DNA of 64,000 nucleotides from Symbiodinium sp. CCMP2592. Taxonomy: Eukaryota; Sar; Dinophyceae; Suessiales; Symbiodiniaceae. The notes beneath the pieces are model-generated. The model searched no databases. It had not been told where the DNA came from and saw only the letters and a list, made by a program, of their open reading frames with translations. Position 1 is the first letter of the stretch. The number at the start of each line of letters is the position of its first letter. The position numbers were made by a program, and so were the translations under genes. Positions 1 through 10,038 of this stretch are shown here, in pieces. The stretch lies in contig CAJNDT010003535.1 in the NCBI GenBank assembly GCA_905221615.1, positions 186,001 through 250,000 of the forward strand, read 5' to 3'.

Positions 1-1798
1 TTTGCTATCATTATTGTATATGCAAACATATGGAGATCCACCTGCAATATTAATCATTTTCGCTGTCTTGTTGCTCATACCATCTAGTCATAAGTTGGCT
101 GCCGTGAAAACACATTATTTGCACATGCACACACAAACATACACCGACACGCACATACGATTGTCATCAGCTGTAAACGATACCGCTTGTTATATCTATG
201 CTGCAGGCAATGCACCTGTATGCCGCAACCATTCTAATATGGTCTTGTTAAAGCCCATGACGCGCTTCATCGTGTGTCTTGTGGATATCTCCGTAAACTA
301 AATCCTGTTACCCAAGAAAACGTATAAGAACTATACTATGCCTAAAACCAACTTTTTAATATGTGACATCATCAAGAAGTCAAGTATCTCTTGTGGTGGA
401 AGTAAACATGGCAGATTGCATTGGCAACTGCATGCCAGTTTTGGCAAGAGTAATGGAGCCGTCATAATGAGGCACCCAACCGGCAGTTGAACAGGATATT
501 CGCCACATTCCTTCGATGTACAAGGCATGTTATGTGTTGAATATGGCCATATCAACATAGAGCACCAGGAAATTTCTTCAACATATCATTATGATATTGA
601 GCCATCCGTATAGATCATCTCAGTATGTGTCCTTATAAGATGCCCGCATCGTTCGGGCTTCCCCCTTTACGCCTTCCGGCCGCGCGGGCAAGCGGGATTG
701 CACCACGTATTGGTTAAACCCCTCGGTAAACCTTTCTAAAAGCCCGGATACTTATTCTCACACATAAACCCAATCTCGCATGAAGTTACAACAGTCATAG
801 CTAAGTATGAATAGGTCGCAAGATGCAGGCAGCATCTCATGACACATATCTTCACTATGAGATTTGACTTAGATGTCCTCGTGCATCCCGTGAGCTTGCC
901 AAGCTCGTATGGCATCTCCCTAGCACCTCATGCTACATGCGCACGAGTGTGTTACGCCATATCATACTATGATGCGCATGGTTCACGTGAAGATTGATAC
1001 TTCACCATGACGTGCTCATGAGATATATTGTTTCCATATCTAGCCAGTTTTGGTATAGTGATATTCAGATTACTGCGAGTAGCCGATCCTGATCACAGGA
1101 ACATAAACCAATAATGATTTCCAGTTGTAAACTCCCCGACAGAGCCCACCATGTTGCTCGAACATCGCACAAGTGGAATATTCAAACTCCTGTTTTCATG
1201 CACCTATAAGATAGTCGGATTCGGGTTCCTTACATCGCAACCTGTCAATGAAAGGCAAAGACAGTGTTTGTTGTATATGTTATCGAGGAGACTGGTCATA
1301 CATGTATCTGACATCCAGCATATATACCGACCGTATGTCCTCGCATATGCTACCACATCATATGCGACATCAAGCATTGTTGTTATCGCTTGACTACGAC
1401 AGACCCTTCAACTGGTTGTCCACCTGGCATTGCTCAGGCAGTGGTTGTGTCGTGAGTTCGCATCCATCGAATGTATGTTAATGTAAGGTCTCCTCGTCAT
1501 ATGATGTCATCAGTCATAAATAGTTTATCATCTTTGTGAGCTGTAATCTCAGATATCGACTTTTCTATACGCAGTAAGTCTCTGAGACCTTTTATAGATT
1601 CTATAGATGTTTATCTGGTAAATTTGTAATCTCATTGATCTTAATATTCGGCATAGAGTATCTACTCACTTGCAGTGAGGCTTGCATGGGCTAAGGGCTA
1701 AGGACACCAGGTTCAAATCATGTGGCTCTTGATTGGTGTCCGCTCCCGCAGTATGGCGCACCATGGCGTTGGCTGTCGCTTGCCTTGCTGTCCCCGCG
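1..1798. other. No gene recognised
   Basis: Moderately AT-rich sequence with only short ORFs (under 100 codons) that show no recognisable motif, no splice-consistent extension and no repeat character. I see nothing in it that I can name. Confidence 0.5.
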
Positions 1799-1976
1799 CG
1801 GGGGGGGGGGGCAGCCACCAAAAAAAAAAAAAAAATCTGGCGGGGGGGGGGGGGGGCAGCGCCAAAAAAAAAAAAAAATAAAGAACAGATTTTAGATTTT
1901 AGTTTGTTTTTTTTTGGCGCTGCCCCCCCCCCCTCCCCTCCAGATTTTTTTTTTTTTTTCGGCCGCCCCCCCCCCG
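1799..1976. repeat. Fold-back repeat built of homopolymer runs
   Basis: Blocks of G, A, T and C runs (10-16 nt each) are arranged as two inverted arms, about 1799-1882 and 1902-1976, around an AT-rich centre (AAAGAACAGATTTTAG). The left arm reads G-run, CAGCCACC, A-run, TCTGGC, G-run, CAGCGCC, A-run. The right arm is its reverse complement with small changes. Long ORFs on both strands here are artefacts of the runs. It could be a degenerate MITE expanded by slippage, and assembly or sequencing error in run length is likely. Confidence 0.8.
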
Positions 1977-2249
1977 TCTTCCCCTTAGTAGCAGTGTTCT
2001 CGCCCTTCGGGCCTAAACCAGCCAAGAAGTGAGTCAAACCTCCTGCTCTATAGTCACGTCGACAGTTGAAACAAGCACATGTATGGGTATACGTACAAGT
2101 ATCCTATTTAAGAATATGCATATGAGGATAACGATATCGTGTGCACGAGTGATGTTGCTTCAAATCTGAAGCAAACCAAAAACATGAAAAACAGTAATGC
2201 TGTAAATATGGGGCCCGTAATGTCTTATTTTCTGTATATTAAGGATCCT

Positions 2250-2299
2250 ACTATACTTTAAGGTATATTCCTTTATTGAGGGATATTGGAGTCTCTGGG
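2250..2299. repeat. MITE family A, right-half fragment
   Basis: This contains the right arm of the family A element seen complete at 2692 and 47998: AGGTATATTCC followed by a degenerate TTAATTAAGGG and GATATTGGAGTCTCTGGG. The left arm is missing or unrecognisable. Confidence 0.6.
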
Positions 2300-2691
2300 T
2301 TCGAGGCCGTGCCCTAACACAGGCTTGCAAGGCTTTGTGGGCTTTCTGAATAGGGAGTAGCAGTGTTCCTTTATAGTCCCAATATAGTTTGGTTCCGAAG
2401 GTGAAGCTTTGGCACTTTGGAGGCTTAGCATTTAGAGTTATGAAAAGCCTGTGGCCACGGGTCACATCTGTTGAAGGCTCTTTTGGGCCCATCCTGAACC
2501 CTTAAACTTAAACCTTAGAGTCCACATTTTAAACCATTATCCCGACCCGGACTGTTGGTCGGGAACAAAGGTCCCGTAAAGAGAAACCCTAAACCCGTGT
2601 GGGACAGGAACCAGCCTGCAGAGGAACGCCGGAACGTCCGTCTGGGAAGCCAAGGGCAATCCTACGGAAGCAGCGCCTCTTCTGTGGTTCC

Positions 2692-2797
2692 CTGAGACTC
2701 CAATATCCCTTGATTAAGGAACATACCTTAAATTATATTAAGGATCCTACTATAATTTGAGGTATATTCCCTAATTAAGGGATGTTAGAGTCTCTGA
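2692..2797. mobile_element. MITE family A (AGACTCCAATATCCC type)
   Basis: About 106 bp with inverted arms. The left arm reads GAGACTCCAATATCCCTT then AAGGAACATACCTTAAA. The right arm is the reverse complement, ending GGGATGTTAGAGTCTCTGAG. The centre carries the family signature AGGATCCTACTAT. There is no coding capacity. Relatives lie at 16630, 23104, 47998, 53841 and 60486. Confidence 0.8.
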
Positions 2798-3544
2798 GTT
2801 TTGGTGCTTCAGAAGTTCTGCCACATTAACGCACCCATTTCTGTTGCGTGTCCTGAATTCTTCTTATTATAAAACCTAAAACCCCAAGGTCGTAAAAGCT
2901 TTCTTAGCACAGGCAGGATTGCTGCTTCCATACTCCCAGACTGAGAATCTGCCCACGCATTTGCAGCCAAGTTGGCCGCCAGTCAATGTCTCATCCGATA
3001 CACCATGATAAACCCTAAACCTGACCTTGGAACCTTCATTTTGGAGTTTAGTGTTCAGGGGGTTAATCTGCATGGGTTGAGCCCCATGACCCAAAGCCTA
3101 CTTGGCTGGGGAAGTTTGAACATCGGAGACGGAAGCCTAGGATTTCGGATTTCGGGTATCGTTACTAGTCCTAACCAGGAGCAGTTCTCAGCAGCTGCTT
3201 GGTAGTTGTCAGATCGTGAACCACGGCCGCATAAATAGTCCTACACCAAGAGGGTGTTTACAACGACCCGGCCAAACAGACTGTGTTCATGAAGAAGCAA
3301 TCAACCCTCTATCCTCAACCCCTAAACCCCTGTCACCCTTATCGAGCTTCTTTTAAGGAGCCCTTTTGGGAAACTTTGTTTACTAAACCCTAAACCTGGA
3401 GCTCTCAGCTCTAGCGCCTTTGAGGCCATCAAGTCCGCAGCAGCCAAAGGCGGATACAGTGAAGATGCGGATGCAGGTGAGGGCCCTACTCGGTTAATGT
3501 AGGAGCCAAAAGCCATCTTTGGGGTTCCTTACCGTAAGTTTCGT

Positions 3545-3600
3545 ATATAATGCGCCCCAAAACCCTATTATTCTAATTTTTAAGGCCCCATATTACTCGG
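3545..3600. repeat. MITE family C, right-half fragment
   Basis: GCCCCAAAACCCTATTATTCTAATTTTTAAGGCCCC matches the right arm of the complete family C copies at 4251, 4455 and 43187. The left arm is absent. Confidence 0.5.
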
Positions 3601-4250
3601 ATAGCCGGGTGTAGGGTTTAGGGGCCTATGAATAGCTGGGCTCTTTCTAATGCACCTTACTTTAAGTTGTTGTGCCACAACCAGGAAGGCATAGTATGTT
3701 CCACATGAGTTCAAGGTACCATAATACGTTAAGGAAACCATCGTGTTTGCTATACATCCCCCTCTTATTGTAGGTAAACTTAGTTCCAAACCCCAAAATC
3801 TGAAAGGCACCCGTCAAGAAACCCTAAGTTATTGTAACTATAAAGCAAGCTCCTTCAAAGGAGCTCAGCAAGATCATCCCGTCTGTACGTGCGTATACAG
3901 ACATAGCTATGCATAGCTGCATCTGTGTGCGTGTGTGTGGGATGGGAGGGGAGATGATGAGACGGGAGAGCATAGTATGGCATAGTATGGTATCGTATGG
4001 TAGGTATGGTCCGGTGTGTACAGATCGAGATAGCCCCTGAGTCGTGCGCTCCATTCGGGGATTGGGACGTTCTGGGCTTTCTGCCTTGCTGGGGCCACTT
4101 TGCCATGTGAGGGGGTGAAGGAGCGAAACCAATAGCTAGGATGCCCAGTAGTACCCTTATTCCCTTTTTGTAGTCCTAGGTTCCTTCTGAAGTTACCCAA
4201 TACCAAAACAGGAGCCCTTTTCATTCCTAGGTTACTCGGCATCCTAGATA

Positions 4251-4349
4251 GAGGGGCCTATATAATTACAAATATGATTGGGGGCTTCTTATTATGATTA
4301 TAGTAGAATGGGCCCCAAAAGCCCTATACCAATTATTCAGGTTCCTATA
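4251..4349. mobile_element. MITE family C (GGGGCCTTAATAATTACC type)
   Basis: About 99 bp. It opens with GGGGCCTATATAATTACAAATA, has an internal GGGGGCTTCTTATTATGATTATAGTA and closes with GGGCCCCAAAAGCCCTATACCAATTATTCAGG. The ends are imperfect inverted repeats and there is no ORF. Confidence 0.65.
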
Positions 4350-4454
4350 TCAATATTCTGCCGTGTCGTACAGTTGAGTCGGCTTAGGGTTGCCGGTGTG
4401 GTTTCCCGACTTCTCACATTCCCATCGTTTCGGAAACCTGAAGCATAAACACTA

Positions 4455-4555
4455 ATATAGGGGCCTAAATAATTACCAATACTGTTTTGGGGGTTCCTTA
4501 TTATGATACTTGTAGCATGGTGGGCCCAAGACCCTATTCTAATTATTAAGGCCCT
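4455..4555. mobile_element. MITE family C
   Basis: A second copy about 100 bp from the first, in the same orientation: ATAGGGGCCTAAATAATTACCAATACTG at the left end and CCCTATTCTAATTATTAAGGCCC at the right, an inverted pair. Two adjacent copies suggest repeated insertion or local duplication. Confidence 0.7.
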
Positions 4556-4681
4556 TGCATTACCTTCCAACGCATGTCCCCATGGCGTTATGTAGGCGAT
4601 GCCATATCACCCTGAACTGTCCTAAAGCCTACTCCATAAACCTCACCCCTGAAACCCTTTGTCCTAAATCCTGAAACCTTA

Positions 4682-4765
4682 CTTAGAGGTTCATGGGTAG
4701 TTATAAGTAAGGTTTTAAGTAGGGTAATTAAAAATACCTATAACCCTCGTGACAGTCGTTCCCCA
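4682..4765. repeat. Degenerate MITE family B fragment
   Basis: AGAGGTTCATGGGTAGTTATAAGTAAGG is the left arm of family B (complete copies at 49042 and 50974). The right arm has decayed. Confidence 0.5.
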
Positions 4766-5403
4766 CTAAGTAGTGAAGCCAGGTGAATTGGTGAGTGTGG
4801 GGTGGTGGTGTCTAATGTAATCGGTAGTACTGGCTAGAGATAGCCATATCTTGCTGTCAGGACGGCCTTTGGGGTTCGATTGGCATGCATTGGATGCAGT
4901 TCTTTTTTGTGTTGAGGTTCAAACAGAAAGTGTTAGCATATGCCGGGGTTCAGCATTTTCAGTGTCCGTGCGGGAAACTCTAGCGGTTTGGTAGAGAAGG
5001 AGGTTGATTAAATTTGGGTCCGTGCAAGAAATCCTGTCACGATCCTACCTTGACCAGAGTGGAATTTGCGAGTTGCGTCGGGTGTTCTGTGAAGTTGCCT
5101 GGGTTTGGGCAACCAGCTGCTTTGAAGCTCATGGTGCGGAGGTCAAGATTTCCGAACATAGAACGACTCGGAGGTGCTGTGCAGTTTGTCCAACGTGCAG
5201 CACATGGCTCGATACAGCTGTGTTTCGGGGACTCTGATGGGCGTCCATCTCTTTACCAATTTAGGTTGAAACCGGTGCAGAGTCTTTGGCAGTAGATGTA
5301 CTTAGCTAGCTTGGATACGGCAAGGTTGAGAAAGTGTTGGGCAAGTAGGCATCATGTTCACCTTGAGTCGAGCGAATCTTTGTGTGACATGATGTAGCTT
5401 AGT

Positions 5404-6234
5404 ATGCAGGCCCTAGGGTCTCATGTGCATGGTCTCCTGCATGATCTCATTTCCACCAAATCTCCTGGACTGTCCGTTGTGACACGTGAAGGTGTCACAC
5501 GTGCGTGGACAGTGTTGCAAGCCAAAGGGTATGCGCCTTCGTGGAAGCGTTGCTCTGATTTTTTGAATTCGACGGGAAAGAAGTTTCTTCGAGAAGAGTC
5601 CAGGGATCCAGGATGCGGTGAAGAGTACAATGCAAACATCATGGTCCTGCTGTTATTTGATCTGGGTGTTAGTATCACCTTGGCAGAGTGGCAGGATTTT
5701 CTTGCATCCAGACCTGGCGGGCAATGCCAGGTTAATCACCAAGGTTCATCGACTGATGTCAGCGAGGCTGCTAGTGTTGAGACCCTTGCTCCCCCCGATG
5801 CCTTGGTACTCGCAAGTGGTGTTGCAGATGCAGGGTCACCTCAGGCATGTGAGCAGCCGCCTGAGGCGGTTGGTCGGCGCAAGAGGTTGCGCATGCAGGC
5901 CGGTATCTACTCAAGGCTTCGTTCCGAGAGTGAGGAGCAGACTCGTCAGTGCATTTCGGACGATCTTGATGTGAACCATCTCCTGTCTATGCTCAAGTCC
6001 AAAGATCAGGTTATTGCCACGTTGAGGTCTGAAAAAAAGAGTTTGCAGCAGCTATTAAGACGAGCTAAAGCGCGATTGGAAACACAGAGCTTGAAGCACA
6101 AGAACGACTTGCAGGCGAGCCGTGATCGCCGAGATTTTGATTTGCACAGAACAACGGAGAATTGGCAAGACAAGCAGCACTGGAGTTGGCTCACACCCGT
6201 GGGGCAAATCAATGTAGCTGTACCTGGGTCTTGA
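5404..6234 (+). CDS. Coiled-coil protein, first exon(s) of an hAT-like locus
   Basis: An open frame of 276 codons of unknown function. Residues about 40-110 form a compact region (CSDFLNSTGKKFL ... LGVSITLAEWQDF). A low-complexity linker follows, then a basic patch (RRKRLRMQAGIYSR) and, from about residue 190 to 255, a heptad-rich, charged segment (MLKSKDQVIATLRSEKKS...) that should form a coiled coil. Near 6157 the coiled-coil pattern continues more naturally in another frame (LARQAALELAH), so the last 25 residues of this frame are probably not coding and a 1-base shift or unresolved intron lies there. The next segments at 6302, 6906 and 7800 follow on the same strand and probably belong to the same transcript. 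The start codon is not certain. Confidence 0.55.
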   Translation: MQALGSHVHGLLHDLISTKSPGLSVVTREGVTRAWTVLQAKGYAPSWKRCSDFLNSTGKKFLREESRDPGCGEEYNANIMVLLLFDLGVSITLAEWQDFLASRPGGQCQVNHQGSSTDVSEAASVETLAPPDALVLASGVADAGSPQACEQPPEAVGRRKRLRMQAGIYSRLRSESEEQTRQCISDDLDVNHLLSMLKSKDQVIATLRSEKKSLQQLLRRAKARLETQSLKHKNDLQASRDRRDFDLHRTTENWQDKQHWSWLTPVGQINVAVPGS

Positions 6235-6301
6235 ATGAAGGCAGAACGTTTCATTTCGTAGCATGTGTGTTTTCTCGGCAAGGTAAGACTTTCTTCATAG
6301 C

Positions 6302-6835
6302 ATGGTTGACAAAGCACTCCTCGTTTCTCAGGTTCGACGCAACGTTTCGAACATCAGCTGTGAAGATTTTGGCAGAACCATAACCGACGACGTGTCTGCT
6401 AAAACCGTTGCTCGATGTGAGATGAGAGCTGGCGCGTGCCTCATTGCGAGTGCACGGCATCACTTTGAAGTCATGCGCAAGACGATCTTCGACAGCCAAA
6501 ACACAGGCTTTAGCATATGCTTGCATGCGTACAGACAGGATGCCACAAACGGGAGGCGCAAGCTTTGTGCACTTGAGCTGGATTCGGCATACGTTGCGAA
6601 TGTTTCAGAGGAAGAAGCGAAGGTCTTGTCGTGGGGCCACTTTTGCCGGATGAAACGTTTGGCCGATTTGGTGCCTGTTGGAGATGAATCAGGACAAGGT
6701 TGTGTTGGCATAACCCTCAGAGGTTTGGCATCTCTCGGGTGCCCTTCTTGGCGCCAGCTTCCGGCTTTGCAGTCCAATGCAGCAGAGACACTCGGGCCTC
6801 TACATACCAAGACTGATAACATGTGTATGTTGTGA
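6302..6835 (+). CDS. Middle exon of the hAT-like locus
   Basis: An open frame from about 6332 to 6835 with normal amino-acid composition and no recognised domain. A candidate acceptor TTTCTCAG|G ends at about 6331. A strong donor-like GGCAAG|GTAAGA lies 49 nt upstream at about 6282, suggesting a very short intron, but the joined phase is not clean. Visible residues include CEDFGRTITDD and ECALELDSAYV-type segments rich in Asp and Glu. The 3' end looks like a donor ACATGT|GTATGT near 6825. The annotated end is therefore the end of the open frame, not a proven stop. The locus may be a decayed or domesticated transposase. Confidence 0.45.
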   Translation: MVDKALLVSQVRRNVSNISCEDFGRTITDDVSAKTVARCEMRAGACLIASARHHFEVMRKTIFDSQNTGFSICLHAYRQDATNGRRKLCALELDSAYVANVSEEEAKVLSWGHFCRMKRLADLVPVGDESGQGCVGITLRGLASLGCPSWRQLPALQSNAAETLGPLHTKTDNMCML

Positions 6836-6905
6836 TGTTTTCCATTCTCGGGATTTGCGTCCATGTTTGTTTATGTTCAGCTCTGCTCAGTGAGTAAGGC
6901 AGCTG

Positions 6906-7736
6906 GTGGATCATGTTTTCATGGTCACCACCGACAGAGGCTCCAACGAAGCATACGCTCGCAGAGCCATTCTAGCAGAGTCTCGTGATGCTGCCAACAT
7001 TTACTTCTTCGACCAAGATTGTTTAGAGCATGCTCCACACTTGGTGGTCATGGGCAGCTTGCTGCTAGCAGACAATTTACTCGATTTGCAAGGGGATGCA
7101 GGCTTTCACTATTGGTCGAGTCTTGCGATGTTCGCCCACACTTCTCGGGATTGCGCAAAAGCGCTCTACGAAGCTTACTGTGCCAGGTATGGTTCCCAGG
7201 CAGGAAAGGAAGCTGTGAAGTGTTTGTTTCCACGCCCGGTTTCTCAACGCTGGGGACGGATCCATGAACTGGAAAAGAGAATCCTGGACGCTGACTGTTC
7301 CCGCTTGGCTGCTTGTTTACAGGATGTCTTTGCAAAAAAACTTGTAGATCCCGGCGATGCCCAAGACGTGCGTGAGGCTGCTGACGAGGCGGCTCCCAAA
7401 TCATCTACAACGAAAGAAGCTGACAAGCAATCCCGGCAAACACAAGCAACCCCGAATGAACTCAGTGTGGAGCAAACACGAGCTTACACCATTCAGATGG
7501 GTAGGTGGCGAGGCTCGACGCTTCGAGCAATCACGCACCACCTCTGGGCCAAGACAATCCGCATCATGTACCACGCCAGGTGCCCGATCATTCACTTGAC
7601 GAACTTTATCAAAACACAGTTTTCGGAAGAGGAGCTGCTGGCAAAAGGTGGAGCTTTGGCCCAGCTTGCTTGTGGCAGAGCAGCTGCAATCCAATCGGAG
7701 TTCAAGGATATTCTGAGCAGCCAGGTTGTGTTATGA
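6906..7736 (+). CDS. hAT-transposase-like exon
   Basis: The frame is open for 276 codons. Early residues read VTTDRGSNEAYARRA, then DCLEHAPHLVVMGSLLL, and later FPRPVSQRWGRIHELEKRIL. This order (Asp in a DxGSN motif, then C..H..HL, then RW with a helical segment) resembles the RNase H-fold catalytic core of hAT-family transposases, which normally cut and paste DNA elements. This is pattern recognition, not an alignment. No terminal inverted repeats flank the locus, so it may be a domesticated or dead copy. The exon probably ends at AGCAGCCAG|GTTGTG (about 7724) and joins in phase 0 to the short exon at 7800. The in-frame TGA at the ORF end would then be intronic. Confidence 0.45.
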   Translation: MDHVFMVTTDRGSNEAYARRAILAESRDAANIYFFDQDCLEHAPHLVVMGSLLLADNLLDLQGDAGFHYWSSLAMFAHTSRDCAKALYEAYCARYGSQAGKEAVKCLFPRPVSQRWGRIHELEKRILDADCSRLAACLQDVFAKKLVDPGDAQDVREAADEAAPKSSTTKEADKQSRQTQATPNELSVEQTRAYTIQMGRWRGSTLRAITHHLWAKTIRIMYHARCPIIHLTNFIKTQFSEEELLAKGGALAQLACGRAAAIQSEFKDILSSQVVL

Positions 7737-7799
7737 TGTTATGGTTCGTTGATGGCCTTCTTTGCGGATTTTTCAGTGTTTGACAACTGTGTTTGGTAG

Positions 7800-7856
7800 G
7801 TTGCCAACTTTCTTGGAGCTTCTGAGGTGGATGCTTGTGACCGCTATATTTGTGAG
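7800..7856 (+). CDS. 57-nt exon of the hAT-like locus
   Basis: Acceptor TTTGGTAG|G and donor TGTGAG|GTGAGG flank a 19-codon block (VANFLGASEVDACDRYICE) in phase 0. It joins without frame change to the CAG|GTTGTG donor at about 7724. It is too short to be seen as a stand-alone ORF and is called from its splice signals. Confidence 0.4.
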
Positions 7857-8022
7857 GTGAGGTCCAGTCCTGCTTAAGGTGTGCAGTCGCGGGCTTCAGA
7901 AGTCAGCAGGCGCAGTTAACAGTGTATTACGCCGTAGCCACACATCTTTCCAGAAGGCTTGCAGGCCACCGGGGGTTCATCAGCTTACATCTTAACCGGA
8001 GCAATGTATTAAGACGAGATGT

Positions 8023-9894
8023 TTGTGCTTCTGGGTCCAGGTTCACAGATTCAAGGCTGCGGGCTGTTGCAGGCAAGTTATGCACTTGCTGATCTTAGGC
8101 AACCGAAGCCTGTGGAGATCGATTCTCGCGGCCGATGAATGCAGCGCAGAGGAACAAGCCTTTTTGACGAACTTTGCTGCACGCATTGTCTTGTTTAATG
8201 CCTGTGGCTTGGATCGACGGGTCTGTTCTTCCTTCAAAGAGTTTCCGTACAAATTATTCTTTCTGGTCAGGGCGCCGAAGGAACAGCCATGTGAGCTCCG
8301 TAAAAACATTGCAGGAGAAATCCTTGCTCGAGCAGACGAAGACTTGGAGCTGAACACCAGGAAACTCAAGCGCCGCTTCAAGCAAGATTTGAAAGAAGCA
8401 CAATCTGACGGCACTCTTTCCGCGCGCCTTTTTTGGCTGATCCAGGGGATTTCCATGACATGGAAGGGGGACGTCAGGGAAAACGAAAGATTGAATAAGA
8501 TGCTGACATTGCTGGAAGAACGATGTCCTTCGGCAGGGACAGACTTGAAAAGCTCGCGGGTCAGCCTGAAATTCCTTATGGGGGAAGCCGGTTTGGGAGC
8601 TGGCCGCTCCCGTGCCAAATGGTCAGTTTTCCGCCCCGTAGCAGAGAAAGTCCGGGAGGAGTGCTCATCTGGATGGGACTCCCTTCTCGACGTGCAGTGC
8701 GACGTCTCAAGATGGGAGCCGTCCAAGGCAGCTCCTGACTGCTTGCCTTCGTCTAAGATTTTGAGTCTTCAAGGGCACCTGAAGCCGCATTTGAAGTGCA
8801 CCTCAGTGCAGCACGCTTGGGCGGCGAGCTACAATGTGTACTTGCATAAGATCTTGGATGATGTTCGCCGCAAGCAGCAGAGCAAGGACATGTTTCCCCT
8901 GGTGTTCTGTGTAGGAGTTCGAGAGAGCAGCAAATCCCAGTCCTGTTTCAGCTTCTGGATTTCGTGCGAGCTGGTTCGGCGTAGACACATTGTGTGTCCT
9001 GCGCAGTATGAGCCTGGCAGTGGCAGTGATCCCGGGACGTTGTCATGGAGTGACATGGATTGCTTCAAACCCTTGCTCTTTGTTCTCAAAGAACAGTTTC
9101 CTGCTGCAAAGGCTGGGCACTCGGTGGTTGTGATGTTGGCTCCCATGCTGTCTCTGGGGGACGCGTCCACAGGGAACATCTCATGCGCTCAGATAGGGAA
9201 GGCTAGCAAGCTGGTGAAGTTGGAAGCGCCGAGTGCTTCTTTCGTCGAAAAATGCAGCCAGAGTAAGCTTAACGGCTCGTGCGACGAGCAGGCAACGGCA
9301 AAGCCAAGCAGACAAGACAAATCATCGAAGTCGAAGCCAGCTGCGCCTGATGTTCAGGAAGCGGGCCTCCTGCTTCTGGCACAAGAGGCTGAAATCGATT
9401 CAAGTACACGTGCGGATGATGAGGCTGCTGATTTTTGCGATGTGGGCGCCGATGATGAGGATGACTTTCACATTTATGTTGCAAAAGGCTTGGCTTCAGC
9501 CTGCTGCCCCAGTTCATGCAATGCAGATGGTGCTGACGAAGAGCTGGCAGCTGAGAGCTTGAAAGCTCAATCCTGCGAGGATGTTGTCAATCAGCATGAG
9601 CAGGGTGTGGCGGTGCAGTCTATCACGGACAAGACTTTTGACCTTGATTCCTCGAAGCAACGTTCAGCATTGCACGGTCTTCAAGAGAATGCTTTTCTTG
9701 ATCTAGATCCTGTAGAGGCTGCAGTCGAAGTTGCTGTTGCTGCGCGAGCGGGTGTTGACGTCACGGGTGGTGAGTCCAGCCGACGTGTCTTGACTGCGCT
9801 GGCTATAACCACTAAGTTTAGGCGTAGGGCTATAGTGCTAGCTGCTATGGAATTTCGAGGTCCCGGTCAGCGCACTTCAAACCTCACATGGTAG
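8023..9894 (+). CDS. Large exon, C-terminal part of the hAT-like protein plus acidic tail
   Basis: This is the longest open frame in the first 30 kb (623 codons). It probably begins after an acceptor near 8072 (GGGCTGTTGCAG|GCAAG), so the first 15 or so residues are doubtful. Residues about 60-200 are rich in charged helices and include MTWKGDVRENERLNKMLTLL followed by EERCPS and KSSRVSLKFLM. This is reminiscent of the C-terminal dimerisation region of hAT transposases, where NER/SER-like motifs precede an R..L helix. The C-terminal third is acidic and Ser/Ala-rich, with clusters such as DDEAADFCDVGADDEDDF, typical of disordered linkers. No stop or frameshift interrupts it. Confidence 0.5.
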   Translation: MCFWVQVHRFKAAGCCRQVMHLLILGNRSLWRSILAADECSAEEQAFLTNFAARIVLFNACGLDRRVCSSFKEFPYKLFFLVRAPKEQPCELRKNIAGEILARADEDLELNTRKLKRRFKQDLKEAQSDGTLSARLFWLIQGISMTWKGDVRENERLNKMLTLLEERCPSAGTDLKSSRVSLKFLMGEAGLGAGRSRAKWSVFRPVAEKVREECSSGWDSLLDVQCDVSRWEPSKAAPDCLPSSKILSLQGHLKPHLKCTSVQHAWAASYNVYLHKILDDVRRKQQSKDMFPLVFCVGVRESSKSQSCFSFWISCELVRRRHIVCPAQYEPGSGSDPGTLSWSDMDCFKPLLFVLKEQFPAAKAGHSVVVMLAPMLSLGDASTGNISCAQIGKASKLVKLEAPSASFVEKCSQSKLNGSCDEQATAKPSRQDKSSKSKPAAPDVQEAGLLLLAQEAEIDSSTRADDEAADFCDVGADDEDDFHIYVAKGLASACCPSSCNADGADEELAAESLKAQSCEDVVNQHEQGVAVQSITDKTFDLDSSKQRSALHGLQENAFLDLDPVEAAVEVAVAARAGVDVTGGESSRRVLTALAITTKFRRRAIVLAAMEFRGPGQRTSNLTW

Positions 9895-10038
9895 GCAGCA
9901 CGAAATTATAGCATTGTCCTGGCATCGTGGACGGCAGTTGGCTCATTGTGTTTGTCGCTTGCCGCTTTCGTTACCTGTTACTACTCAAGATTTATATCGT
10001 GCTATCATGGCGTATTGAGTCAGGAGTCATGTTGAGTC

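Noticed and set aside
1700..1735. tRNA B-box-like GGTTCAAATCA
   Set aside because: No matching A box or cloverleaf could be drawn around it.
1666..2037. Lysine- and proline-rich ORFs on both strands
   Set aside because: They arise from the homopolymer fold-back repeat. Both strands are equally open for trivial reasons.
7925..7945. Dinoflagellate spliced-leader-like CCGTAGCCA
   Set aside because: Only nine bases match the start of the known leader. The remaining TTTTGGCTCAAG is absent.
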